A stretch of 38,075 nt of DNA from Candidatus Aminicenantota bacterium (GTDB lineage Bacteria > Acidobacteriota > Aminicenantia > Aminicenantales > Saccharicenantaceae), in assembly GCA_002877915.1 (NCBI GenBank), contig PNJE01000116.1, positions 1-38,075 on the forward strand. The letters are read 5' to 3'. A program made the position numbers and the translations under genes. Shown in pieces: positions 16,337 through 23,769 of the stretch. Each line of letters starts with the position of its first letter. Positions within the stretch are counted from its first letter, which is position 1. Below the pieces are notes generated by a model. The model was given only the letters and a program-made list of their open reading frames with translations, did not search any database and was not told the DNA's origin.

Positions 16337-16961
16337 AGAGCTGGCCAGCTTTTTTTAGCATCGAATCCTGGAAAAGATTAAAATAAATTTGTTCGGCTTG
16401 CTCGATCGTCTGGGCTAAACTACCCGAGGTTTCAATGAGGTAATCGGCATAGGGGATTTTTTCTTCATTAGTCATTTGGGCCTTAATTATCCTTAAGGCC
16501 TGGGCCGGAGTAATTCGATCACGCTGGCAGAGTCTTGATAGCTGGATTTCAGGCTGGCAGTAAGTAAGAATGAGGCGATCATAAATATAATGGTAGCCTG
16601 ATTCAATAACCAAAGGAGCTTCGGTTATGTATATTTCATAACGGCCCGATTTTTCCAGCTGAGCGATAGTTTCCTTTATCTTTTTTAATATTCGAGGGTG
16701 GGTGAGCTCGTTTAAAAAATCTCTTTCTTGCGGATTTTTAAAAATTATCTCCCCCAGCTTTTTTCGGTTAATGGATTGGTCTTCATTGAGAATTTTTTGA
16801 CCAAAGTGCCTGATCAGCGCAGCCCAGATTTCCTGACCGGGATTCATTAATTCATGAGCGACCACATCGGCGTTCTGAACAAAGCAGCCTTTTTCTTCCA
16901 GAACCCTGGCGACAACCGATTTTCCCGTGGCGATGCCGCCAGTCAAGGCTACAATCAGCAC
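16335..16961 (-). CDS. coaE: Dephospho-CoA kinase
   Basis: The 208-residue enzyme makes CoA from dephospho-CoA. The P-loop is GGIATGKS (residues 8-15), and the family motif VQNADVVAHEL follows. THPRILKKI and the lid segment RLCQRDRITPAQALRII are present. GTG at 16961 is the start, with AGGA seven bases upstream. The gene starts 13 bases downstream of a PilZ gene. Confidence 0.94.
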   Translation of the reverse strand: MLIVALTGGIATGKSVVARVLEEKGCFVQNADVVAHELMNPGQEIWAALIRHFGQKILNEDQSINRKKLGEIIFKNPQERDFLNELTHPRILKKIKETIAQLEKSGRYEIYITEAPLVIESGYHYIYDRLILTYCQPEIQLSRLCQRDRITPAQALRIIKAQMTNEEKIPYADYLIETSGSLAQTIEQAEQIYFNLFQDSMLKKAGQL

Positions 16962-16974
16962 TTTATTCCTGAGG

Positions 16975-17376
16975 TCAATCTTCTACCTGGAAGTGGAAAT
17001 CTCGATTGAATCTAACGGCCACTCCCTGTTTTCTGGCTTTTTCCCCTTTCTTTTCCAGGCGAACGGTAATACCATCAAGAGAGAGTTTTACCTTTTTCCC
17101 TTCGGTTATTTCTGGCGGCAATTCTATCGTTAGATTAACCTTGGAGCCAACAACCAGGCTCGAATCCAGAGCGAAATAGGCGCCGGTGGAGGAAATATTT
17201 TCGAGGATGGTTTTTTCTTTGAATTTTTTCCCCTGAGGAAGCTGCCCTTCAATTTCAGCCGGCAGCGGCAGTTCAAATCGCCATTCCCGGCGCCGATTAA
17301 CCACGGCTGGAGCGGTTTTGGCTTTCTTTTTTTTGTCTATCTTTTTCTTGATTCTGGGTTTGGTTTTCTCGACCAT
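16975..17376 (-). CDS. PilZ domain protein with intact c-di-GMP motif
   Basis: This 133-residue protein has a very basic N-terminus, then RRREWR (28-33), giving the R-x-x-x-R motif (R29, R33), and ENISSTGAYF, giving N-x-S-x-x-G (N60, S62, G65). Both halves of the c-di-GMP site are present, so it probably senses c-di-GMP. The rest is a beta-barrel-like domain (VNLTIELPPEITEGKKVKL). The target is unknown. It lies 19 bases downstream of the LuxR-type regulator and just before coaE. Confidence 0.8.
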   Translation of the reverse strand: MVEKTKPRIKKKIDKKKKAKTAPAVVNRRREWRFELPLPAEIEGQLPQGKKFKEKTILENISSTGAYFALDSSLVVGSKVNLTIELPPEITEGKKVKLSLDGITVRLEKKGEKARKQGVAVRFNRDFHFQVED

Positions 17377-17395
17377 GATTCCCCCTTATCTTTCA

Positions 17396-18106
17396 CTAAA
17401 ATAGAGCTGAATTAATAGCATAAAGCGCTAACTGCAACCGGCTGTGAGTATCGAGCTTGGAATAAATACTCTTAATATGGGAACGAACAGTGTTCTTGCT
17501 AATAAATAGGATTTTGGCGATTTCTTCATTACTCTTACCCTGGCCGATGAGCCTCAAAACCTGAAATTCAGTCGGGGTAAGTTCTTCCAGTGTCTTTTCC
17601 TTCATGTCTCGGCCGACCACTGAAATGATCCTATCCATTATCGAGGACATTTTATCTCTTGGGAGCCAGATTTCTCCTTTATTTACCACTCGGATAGCTT
17701 CAGGCAGCTGGTTGCTTGGGTCATTCAGGTCAAAGTAACCTCGAGCACCGGCATTAATCAGATTGATAATTTCTTCATGAGAAGGGATATTTCCAAGAAG
17801 CAAAAGCTGAGTTTTAATCTGAGGCTTAATCAGTTCTTTAATGGCCTTGCAAATTTCTTTCAGGTGAGGCAAAGGCTCGAGATGAGCAAACAGAATCACC
17901 TGGGGGCTCAATTGTTTAATAGAATCCATAAGATTCTCAATGGTTCCCTTCTCCACGGTTAAAATGCTGAGAGCCCGGTCCGGTTCAAGCGCCTTAAGAA
18001 TGCCAGTTAGGATCAAGTCGGAAGGACAGTAAATCAGCAGGCTAATTTTTTCCAGGCTGGTGGCGGGCATCTTAGTCTCGGGTTTAGCGATTTTTTGTTT
18101 GGGCAT
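17396..18106 (-). CDS. LuxR-type transcription regulator with degenerate receiver domain
   Basis: The 236-residue protein has a receiver-like N-terminal domain (about 20-148) and a LuxR/NarL helix-turn-helix at about 176-231 (LTPTEFQVLRLIGQGKSNEE, then ISKNTVRSHIKSIYSKLDTH). The receiver lacks the phospho-acceptor aspartate: in SPQVILFAHLEPLP the expected position is A74. The acidic N-terminal pair and the conserved lysine after AGARGY are also missing. It therefore probably does not respond to phosphorylation. It is next to PilZ-fold genes, which suggests a link to a c-di-GMP-related surface programme; that link is inference. Confidence 0.85.
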   Translation of the reverse strand: MPKQKIAKPETKMPATSLEKISLLIYCPSDLILTGILKALEPDRALSILTVEKGTIENLMDSIKQLSPQVILFAHLEPLPHLKEICKAIKELIKPQIKTQLLLLGNIPSHEEIINLINAGARGYFDLNDPSNQLPEAIRVVNKGEIWLPRDKMSSIMDRIISVVGRDMKEKTLEELTPTEFQVLRLIGQGKSNEEIAKILFISKNTVRSHIKSIYSKLDTHSRLQLALYAINSALF

Positions 18107-18145
18107 ACCCTTTTACCCCTCAAAAAAAATTTTCATAGTTAAAGA

Positions 18146-18175
18146 TTAAATATTATAATTATGGTCATCTGTCAA
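18146..18175 (-). promoter_or_regulatory. Putative promoter of the LuxR-type gene
   Basis: A perfect TTGACA lies at 18175-18170 on the minus strand. The -10 is less clear: TATTTA at spacing 17 or TTTAAT at spacing 19. A 6-bp inverted repeat (CAAGAG, 5 bases, CTCTTG at 18173-18189) overlaps the -35 box and could be an operator. Confidence 0.4.
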
Positions 18176-18303
18176 GAGAAAAGCTCTTGCTGGTTAATAA
18201 AGCCTTTAAATTTAAAAAAATCAATAGTTGGCTTAGGGCGGTCAATCTCATTTCTTTTTAATTAATTTAATGATGATTTTAGAACCGGTGGTTAATTAAG
18301 GGC

Positions 18304-18729
18304 TTAGTTGCCGGTGGAGGGATTAAGTGGTCCAAGTTGGAATCGCCGGTCAAGTTCAATCGTAACCACCTGGGAAAATTTTTTGTCTCCGTTAATTTCT
18401 ATCCGGCTGATTATTCCGGAAACTTCCAACCTAAGAGGTTGGAGTAAAAAGGTAGTCGCCGGTATGTTTAGTATCAACTTCACAGAATTACCGATGCTGA
18501 CTGGGGTCTTCAGGCGGAAGCAGGCTAATTTTGAACTTATACTGATAATTTCAGTGGTTTCTTTGAATTTTCGACCGGTAGCATTTGTTCCCGAGACCAA
18601 AGCCGGAAGGGAGAGGGCCAACAGTCGCTCTCCCTTCCGATCTCCGGTTACGCCTTGGATGGAGGGTTTATAATTTTTATCTTTGTTCTGTTCTAATTGG
18701 CCTTTCATAACGTCGATATTATCAAACAT
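18304..18729 (-). CDS. Degenerate PilZ-like protein (paralog 1)
   Basis: This 141-residue protein shares the layout of the neighbouring PilZ gene: a charged N-terminus, a beta-rich core (LPALVSGTNATGRKFKETTE, ISISSKLACFRLK), and KLILNIPATTFLLQPLRLEV. The N-x-S-x-x-G motif is replaced by S-I-S-S-K-L, and no clearly placed R-x-x-x-R is aligned with it. It probably does not bind c-di-GMP in the classical way. The start at 18729 is uncertain because there is no ribosome binding site; a second in-frame ATG lies at 18708. Function is unknown. Confidence 0.6.
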   Translation of the reverse strand: MFDNIDVMKGQLEQNKDKNYKPSIQGVTGDRKGERLLALSLPALVSGTNATGRKFKETTEIISISSKLACFRLKTPVSIGNSVKLILNIPATTFLLQPLRLEVSGIISRIEINGDKKFSQVVTIELDRRFQLGPLNPSTGN

Positions 18730-18761
18730 CAGATTTTATCGGGCAATCGCTTTTTGGGATG

Positions 18762-18796
18762 AAAAAAAGGGTGATTTTTTTTCAGTTTTAATCACC
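18762..18796 (-). terminator. Terminator-like hairpin between the two PilZ-like paralogs
   Basis: On the minus strand GGTGATT (18796-18790) pairs with AATCACC (18776-18770) around a 13-base A-rich loop, followed by C and seven T. It lies after the gene at 18874-19245 and before the gene at 18304-18729, so it can end the first transcript or act as a leader attenuator of the second. It closely resembles a hairpin at 19335-19364. Confidence 0.65.
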
Positions 18797-18873
18797 TCTT
18801 TCTGATCTTTCTTATTTTTTCTTCATCTTTATAAGGGACGCTTTTCATTTTATTATTTTCTCACCTTTATTTT

Positions 18874-19245
18874 TTAAACTTCTTCCCGGCCAATAAAATA
18901 GCGGGAGTCAAGCCTTATCCTGACCTTTTTAGTATTTTTTTTGTTCATTATTGGTTCCATAGAAATTACCTTGCCTTTAAGCACCAGAGAAAGAGGTTGA
19001 CCTTCGGCCAGGCTATCGGGAAGAGGAATAATCAATTTTAATAGGGAAGAAGGCTCAACATCTGTTTCCAGCAAGAAAGAGGCTTCTTCGCTGCTGATAT
19101 AAGAAAGGGTGGAAGCCTCCTCAAACTCCCGGCCTTCGAGATTTGTTCCCGAAACTTTTAAGGATAAAGGCATCTCGAAAATTTTAGCCTCTTTTTTTTC
19201 CTGATATTTTTCTCTGTTCAAACCATTTCTTTTTTCGTTTTTCAT
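18874..19245 (-). CDS. Degenerate PilZ-like protein (paralog 2)
   Basis: This 123-residue protein resembles the neighbour at 18304-18729, with a matching core (MPLSLKVSGTNLEGREFEEA, LSYISSEEASFLLE, LIIPLPDSLAEGQPLSL). The N-x-S-x-x-G position reads Y-I-S-S-E-E and R-x-x-x-R is absent. AAGGA lies ten bases before the ATG at 19245. It is likely a PilZ-fold protein that does not bind c-di-GMP; its role is unknown. Confidence 0.6.
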   Translation of the reverse strand: MKNEKRNGLNREKYQEKKEAKIFEMPLSLKVSGTNLEGREFEEASTLSYISSEEASFLLETDVEPSSLLKLIIPLPDSLAEGQPLSLVLKGKVISMEPIMNKKNTKKVRIRLDSRYFIGREEV

Positions 19246-19334
19246 AATAGCCGCTTCCTTATTTAATCTAAAACCTTAAAAACCTGACCTGAATTTACCT
19301 TAACTATCCGGATGTTCAATCATCTTTAAAGATG

Positions 19335-19364
19335 AAAAAAAGGGGTATTTTTTTATCACCCCTT
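19335..19364 (-). terminator. Terminator-like hairpin upstream of PilZ-like paralog 2
   Basis: On the minus strand AAGGGGT and ACCCCTT (arms at 19364-19358 and 19346-19340) form a 7-bp stem with an 11-base A-rich loop, followed by seven T. No minus-strand gene ends just before it, so it may stop antisense transcription from the proS side or act as a leader element. On the plus strand it is followed by TTCCTCGG, so it is not a plus-strand terminator. Confidence 0.55.
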
Positions 19365-19394
19365 CCTCGGATTCTTCAGGCTGGGCCATTTTTC

Positions 19395-19423
19395 TTGACA
19401 AAAAAACCGGTGCTGGATAGAAT
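19395..19423 (+). promoter_or_regulatory. Strong putative proS promoter
   Basis: TTGACA (19395-19400), a 17-base spacer and TAGAAT (19418-19423) form a near-consensus promoter. The start site near 19430 leaves a short leader with GGAGG before the GTG at 19451. Confidence 0.7.
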
Positions 19424-19450
19424 TAGCCCAAGACTGGAGGTAATTTAGAA

Positions 19451-20899
19451 GTGAGTGAAGAACGTTTGGTGACGCAGATTACGCCCAAGAGCGAAGATTT
19501 TTCTCGCTGGTACGTGGACCTTATTCGGCGGGCTGAGCTGGCTGATTATGCCCCAATGAAAGGAATGATGGTTATCCGCCCTTATGGCTATGCTATCTGG
19601 GAAAATATCCAGAGATTGCTTGATAAAAGAATTAAAGATACCGGTCATATCAATGCCTATTTTCCCCTTTTTATTCCTGAAAGTTTCCTCCGCAAGGAAA
19701 TGGAGCATCTTAAAGGATTTGCTCCAGAAGTGGCCTGGGTTACCCACGGAGGCGATGACGAGCTGGAGGAGCGCCTGGCTGTTAGGCCGACTTCTGAGGC
19801 CATCATAGGTTATATGTATTCCAAGTGGATAAAATCATGGCGCGATTTGCCAGTCTTGATAAATCAATGGGCCAATGTCGTCCGCTGGGAAAAAGTTACC
19901 AGGCCATTCTTGCGAACAACTGAGTTTCTCTGGCAAGAGGGACATACCGCCCATGCCAGTTTTGAAGAAGCTCAGGCTGAAACCTTGTTGATTCTGGAAA
20001 TGTACCGGGAATTTGTCGAAACCGAGCTGGCTATTCCAGTAATCTATGGCCAGAAAACCGAGCGAGAGAAGTTTGCTGGTGCCTTAGCCACTTATGCTAT
20101 TGAGGCCTTGATGTCTGATGGTAAGGCCTTACAGATGGGTACCTCCCATAACCTCGGTCAGCATTTTGCCCGCGTTTTTAACATCAGGTTTGAGGATAAT
20201 AATCAAGATCTTCAGTATGCCTGGCAGACTTCCTGGGGAGTTTCTACCAGGTTGATTGGAGCCTTGGTGATGGCTCATGGGGATGACTCTGGCTTAGTCT
20301 TCCCGCCCCAAGTGGCCCCAATTCAAGTAGTCATAGTTCCAATATCAGTTGGTAACTGGCGAGAGACGGTGTTACCGGTGGCTACCGAAATCAAAAATAA
20401 TTTAAAAAACGCCGGTCTGAGAGTTTTCCTGGACGATCGGGCAGAATACACTCCCGGGTGGAAATTTTCAGAATGGGAAATGCGGGGGGTGCCCTTGAGG
20501 CTGGAGATAGGCCCAAGGGATGTCAAGAATAACCAGGTGGTTGCCTGTCGCCGTGAAAATCAGGTGAAAATAACTCTGGAAATTACTGGTCTGGAAACCA
20601 AGGTCAAAGAACTTCTGGCTGAGATTCAGCGGGCTATTTTTGATAAAGCTCTATCTTTCCAAAAAGAAAATACTTATGAAGTCGAGGACTATAAAGAGTT
20701 TAAATCAATACTTGAAGAAAAGAGGGGCTTTATTAAAGCTTTCTGGTGCGGCTCGGAAGAATGTGAAGCTAAAATTAAAGAAGAAACTATGGCTACCATC
20801 AGGGTGATTCCACATCCGCAGGGGGAACAAAAGAAAGGCCGTTGCCTCTATTGCCAGAAACCAGCCTCAATAGCCGCTGTTTTTGCCAGGTCTTATTGA
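19451..20899 (+). CDS. proS: Prolyl-tRNA synthetase, archaeal/eukaryal-type
   Basis: The 482-residue protein charges tRNA-Pro. It is the short form of class II ProRS found in archaea, eukaryotes and some bacteria, not the form with an editing insertion. Features are RAELADYAPMKGMMVIRPYG, the class II motif 2 region FLRTTEFLWQEGHTAHA, then RLIGALVMAHGDDSGLVFPP and the anticodon-binding domain (about 285-390). The C-terminal domain keeps four cysteines (WCGSEECE and GRCLYC) and the terminal ARSY. GTG at 19451 is the start, with GGAGG ten bases upstream. Confidence 0.94.
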   Translation: MSEERLVTQITPKSEDFSRWYVDLIRRAELADYAPMKGMMVIRPYGYAIWENIQRLLDKRIKDTGHINAYFPLFIPESFLRKEMEHLKGFAPEVAWVTHGGDDELEERLAVRPTSEAIIGYMYSKWIKSWRDLPVLINQWANVVRWEKVTRPFLRTTEFLWQEGHTAHASFEEAQAETLLILEMYREFVETELAIPVIYGQKTEREKFAGALATYAIEALMSDGKALQMGTSHNLGQHFARVFNIRFEDNNQDLQYAWQTSWGVSTRLIGALVMAHGDDSGLVFPPQVAPIQVVIVPISVGNWRETVLPVATEIKNNLKNAGLRVFLDDRAEYTPGWKFSEWEMRGVPLRLEIGPRDVKNNQVVACRRENQVKITLEITGLETKVKELLAEIQRAIFDKALSFQKENTYEVEDYKEFKSILEEKRGFIKAFWCGSEECEAKIKEETMATIRVIPHPQGEQKKGRCLYCQKPASIAAVFARSY

Positions 20900-20959
20900 T
20901 TTTAAGGTGGCTTAGAGAGCCACTGATTAAGAGGCAGTGAATTTTTTTTGGAGCAACGG

Positions 20960-21598
20960 GTGAAGGAAAAGTCAGCCTCAGCCGAAGAAAGAAAAAAGAT
21001 GGTTGAATTGCAGATTATCAAAAGGGGGATAAAAGATAAAAAGGTCCTGGAAGCTATGAATCGAGTTCCTCGGCACCTTTTTGTTCCAGAAGAAATGAGG
21101 GATCTGGCCTATAGTGATGAACCTCTGCCGATTGGTGAGGGCCAGACCATTTCTCAGCCTTTCATTGTAGCTTATATGACTGAGGCCCTAAAACTGAGTG
21201 GAGGGGAAAAAGTTCTGGAAATTGGTACGGGCTCGGGTTATCAAACTGCTATTCTGGCAGAAATAGTCCACGAGGTTTACACAGTGGAATTGCTATCTGT
21301 ACTTTCCGAGCGAGCTCAGGAAATTTTAAAAGAATTGGGGTATAAGAATATAAAATTTTTAATTGGTGACGGATCCAGGGGTTGGCCAGAATATGCTCCT
21401 TATGATGCGATTTTGGTCTCGGCCGCTCCGGCTACTGTTCCCCGGGCTTTGATTGAACAGCTTAAAATCAATGGCCGGATGATCATTCCGGTAGGTACCG
21501 ATTTTCAAGAGCTTGTTCTGGTGACCCGGAAAAAAGACAGTTGGTTGGAAGAAAGACTGATCGGGGTAAGATTTGTTCCCCTTATAACCATTCATTAA
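20960..21598 (+). CDS. pcm: Protein-L-isoaspartate O-methyltransferase
   Basis: This enzyme methylates damaged isoaspartyl residues using SAM to repair proteins. Motifs are NRVPRHLFVPEEMRDLAYSD, PIGEGQTISQPFIVAYMTEA, the SAM loop VLEIGTGSGYQTAIL and FLIGDGSRGWPEYAPYDAIL. I start at GTG 20960 because GGAG at 20950-20953 is six bases upstream; an in-frame TTG at 20948 would add four residues. It follows proS and precedes the DUF192 gene. Confidence 0.92.
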   Translation: MKEKSASAEERKKMVELQIIKRGIKDKKVLEAMNRVPRHLFVPEEMRDLAYSDEPLPIGEGQTISQPFIVAYMTEALKLSGGEKVLEIGTGSGYQTAILAEIVHEVYTVELLSVLSERAQEILKELGYKNIKFLIGDGSRGWPEYAPYDAILVSAAPATVPRALIEQLKINGRMIIPVGTDFQELVLVTRKKDSWLEERLIGVRFVPLITIH

Positions 21599-21640
21599 TC
21601 CATAAGACGGAAAAACAAACTGGTTATTTGGAGATATAAA

Positions 21641-22135
21641 GTGAGAAAAGCAAAGATCAAAAAATTTTATCCGGCGGGCCTTTTTCTGATTATTATTTTA
21701 AATTCGTGGCTAATACTCTATTGTCAGAATTATAGGAAAGATAAATTTATAAAAGTATTTTTGCCTGATGGCCAGGTCATTACCGCTGAGCTGGCGGTTA
21801 GCCCTCAGGAAAGAGAAAGGGGCTTGATGTTCAGGAAAGAGCTGGCCCCGGATCAGGGAATGCTATTTATTTTTGAGGAAGAAGATATTTATTCTTTCTG
21901 GATGAAAAATACCCTCATTCCTCTTGATATTATCTGGTTAAATTCACAACGGCAAATTGTCCACCTGGAAAAAGATGTGCCTCCCTGCCCGGGTGAGCCC
22001 TGTCCGACTTATTCCCCTGGTTGTGCGGCGAAATATGTTCTGGAGCTTAAGGCCGGCCAGGCCGAGGCTCATCAGCTGAAACTATTTGACCGAATATCCT
22101 TTGTCCTGCCTGACTGGGTGAAAAAGGCAGACTGA
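21641..22135 (+). CDS. DUF192 family exported protein
   Basis: The 164-residue protein has an N-terminal hydrophobic segment (FYPAGLFLIIILNSWLILYC) and a DUF192 domain (about 38-155). The domain shows ERGLMFRKELAPDQGMLFIF, FWMKNTLIPLDIIWL and the cysteine-rich PPCPGEPCPTYSPGCAAKYV. Family function is unknown. The cysteine after LILY is not a convincing lipobox. GTG at 21641 follows GGAG about eight bases upstream. Confidence 0.85.
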   Translation: MRKAKIKKFYPAGLFLIIILNSWLILYCQNYRKDKFIKVFLPDGQVITAELAVSPQERERGLMFRKELAPDQGMLFIFEEEDIYSFWMKNTLIPLDIIWLNSQRQIVHLEKDVPPCPGEPCPTYSPGCAAKYVLELKAGQAEAHQLKLFDRISFVLPDWVKKAD

Positions 22136-22158
22136 AAAAATAAGTGGCTGGCCAGGTA

Positions 22159-22743
22159 TTATTTTTTTTCTTTTTGTTCCGATGAGTAAATCAATTCTGG
22201 TTTTTTGTCTGGAGTCTGTCCGTAATAAAAAAGCCAGCGATTGTAATATTCTTCCCCGTTATAAATCTTTACTGATTTTTCTGGCGAACTGCTGACCACG
22301 CCGACAATCTGGGGATTATTAATGCCCTTGAGATTTTCTTCTGGGACCACTAACAATTTTTCAGTTCCCTCGGTCTTGGGCGAAGTCCTGGCTGCCGAAG
22401 CCGGGACGGCAGTAGCCGGGGGAATTAACAGGAGATTCCAATGCCCAGAAGGGGACATAGGATCTGGATAGAGCTTTCTCAGACATTTCTCCTTCTTTAA
22501 TTCTTCCAGAGAAGAAGGGAAGCTGCCTGGCTTTTTCTGTTGATATAGTCGAATAGCTTCCACATATTGCTTTCCGCGAAAGATTAGCTCTTCTTCCTTC
22601 TGGCGTTTTATTTGGGTTTCTAAAACTGGCACGGCTACCACCAGGCTCAAAGCTAAACAAAAAACACTAATCAACAAAAGTATCAAAATGTATCCCCTCC
22701 TGTCGCCAGGAATAAGTTTTTTAGCCGGTCGTTGGGCGAACAT
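22159..22743 (-). CDS. Pseudopilin-like protein without the +5 glutamate
   Basis: The 194-residue protein has a prepilin-like N-terminus: RRG (15-17), then YILILLLISVFCLALSLVVA. A helical stem (LETQIKRQKEEELIFRGKQY) and a GspG-like LYPDPMSPSGHWNL follow. The usual glutamate five residues after the processing glycine is leucine (L22), so it lacks the residue that drives pilin assembly. Minor pseudopilins of the GspK type share this trait. It follows two canonical pseudopilin genes and may be part of the same type II/IV-like machinery. Confidence 0.7.
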   Translation of the reverse strand: MFAQRPAKKLIPGDRRGYILILLLISVFCLALSLVVAVPVLETQIKRQKEEELIFRGKQYVEAIRLYQQKKPGSFPSSLEELKKEKCLRKLYPDPMSPSGHWNLLLIPPATAVPASAARTSPKTEGTEKLLVVPEENLKGINNPQIVGVVSSSPEKSVKIYNGEEYYNRWLFYYGQTPDKKPELIYSSEQKEKK

Positions 22744-22812
22744 CGTTTATCTGGCTCTTATTTCCTTAAACCTGATTTGGCCGCCATTATTTTTATAAAA
22801 TTAGCTATTTTT

Positions 22813-23229
22813 CTACCAGGTATTATAATTAGTTCCATCCAGGGCCTTGGCTTCCGAGCCAGATTTTACATCAACCACCCCCAGATTCTCAGGAGGAATA
22901 TATTCGTCAGCGGGCGGGTTCTGTCTTATTTCTACCCAGGTTTCTGCCGAGCCGGTTATCGGGTCAACTGGTATGACCTTGAGATAATTTTCTTCTACCA
23001 AAGCCTGTAGATTAGGAGGATAGCGATGCTTATCCTGATAATATTGATCAATCATTTTGCGTAAAATAAAAAGGTTTTCTTTGAGGACAGCTTCCCTGGC
23101 TCTCTTAACTGACATCTGATATTGAGGCACCGCCAGGCCCAGTAAAATGCCTATAATGCTTAAAACAATTAATATTTCAATTAAAGTAAACCCTGCCTTT
23201 TTTTTAATCAGGCTCCCAATTCTAATCAT
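22813..23229 (-). CDS. Type II secretion-like pseudopilin (GspG-type)
   Basis: This 138-residue protein has the prepilin signal KKAGFTLIEILIV (processing after G13, E18 at +5), a long hydrophobic N-terminal helix and a GspG-like body (MIDQYYQDKHRYPPNLQALV, KVIPVDPITGSAETW). The C-terminus is AKALDGTNYNTW. Such pseudopilins form the periplasmic filament of type II secretion systems or type IV pili. No prepilin peptidase or assembly ATPase is in the window, so the system identity is not fixed. Confidence 0.9.
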   Translation of the reverse strand: MIRIGSLIKKKAGFTLIEILIVLSIIGILLGLAVPQYQMSVKRAREAVLKENLFILRKMIDQYYQDKHRYPPNLQALVEENYLKVIPVDPITGSAETWVEIRQNPPADEYIPPENLGVVDVKSGSEAKALDGTNYNTW

Positions 23230-23235
23230 TTTCTC

Positions 23236-23757
23236 TTACCAATCATGATACTTACTTCCATCTAAAGCCTTAGCCTGACTCTTGGTATAGACATCATAAA
23301 CATTCTGACCACCCCAGTTATCGGAGTCGGGATCATCCTGATAGGATCGGAGGCCCCATTCATAAGAATCAGTCATTGGATCGCGGGGAATTCGACGAAG
23401 AAATCTTACCAGGACCTTTTTGACAGATTTTTTCCCAGAGGGATCGGTTATTTCTTCTTCTACTTCGACTCCCTTGACCAGCGTTTCCAGATCGGGTGGA
23501 TAACCATAGGAATCAGGCTCAACTTTAATTTTTTTTTCATCGGCCAGCTTTTTATATTGGTCAATAGCTTCCCTAATCAGGCGCAGGTTTTCCCGCAACT
23601 CAGCTTCTTTTTCTCTTTTAACTGAAGTGGTAATGATGGGAATGGCCACTGAAGTCAGGATGGCCAGGATGGCTAAGGTGACGACCATCTCTAAAAGAGT
23701 AAACCCCTGAGCTCGATTAGCTGAATTCGAGGAAAAAACTGTAGATTTTCTCCTCAT
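23236..23757 (-). CDS. GspG-like pseudopilin (second copy)
   Basis: The 173-residue protein has a longer cytoplasmic leader (MRRKSTVFSSNSANRAQG), then FTLLEMVVTLAILAILTSVA with E23 at +5. The body has IREAIDQYKKLADEKKIKVE, RIPRDPMTDSYEWGL and the C-terminus AKALDGSKYHDW, shared with the neighbour at 22813-23229. The ATG is followed immediately by AGGAG and has no clear upstream ribosome binding site. It lies 12 bases after pnp. Confidence 0.88.
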   Translation of the reverse strand: MRRKSTVFSSNSANRAQGFTLLEMVVTLAILAILTSVAIPIITTSVKREKEAELRENLRLIREAIDQYKKLADEKKIKVEPDSYGYPPDLETLVKGVEVEEEITDPSGKKSVKKVLVRFLRRIPRDPMTDSYEWGLRSYQDDPDSDNWGGQNVYDVYTKSQAKALDGSKYHDW

Positions 23758-23769
23758 TATATTATTCTT

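Noticed and set aside
16339-16357. AGCTGGCCAGCT followed by T7 as a strong terminator
   Set aside because: The palindrome allows only a 4-bp stem with a 4-base loop and it overlaps the coaE end, so it was left as a minor alternative to 16317-16336.
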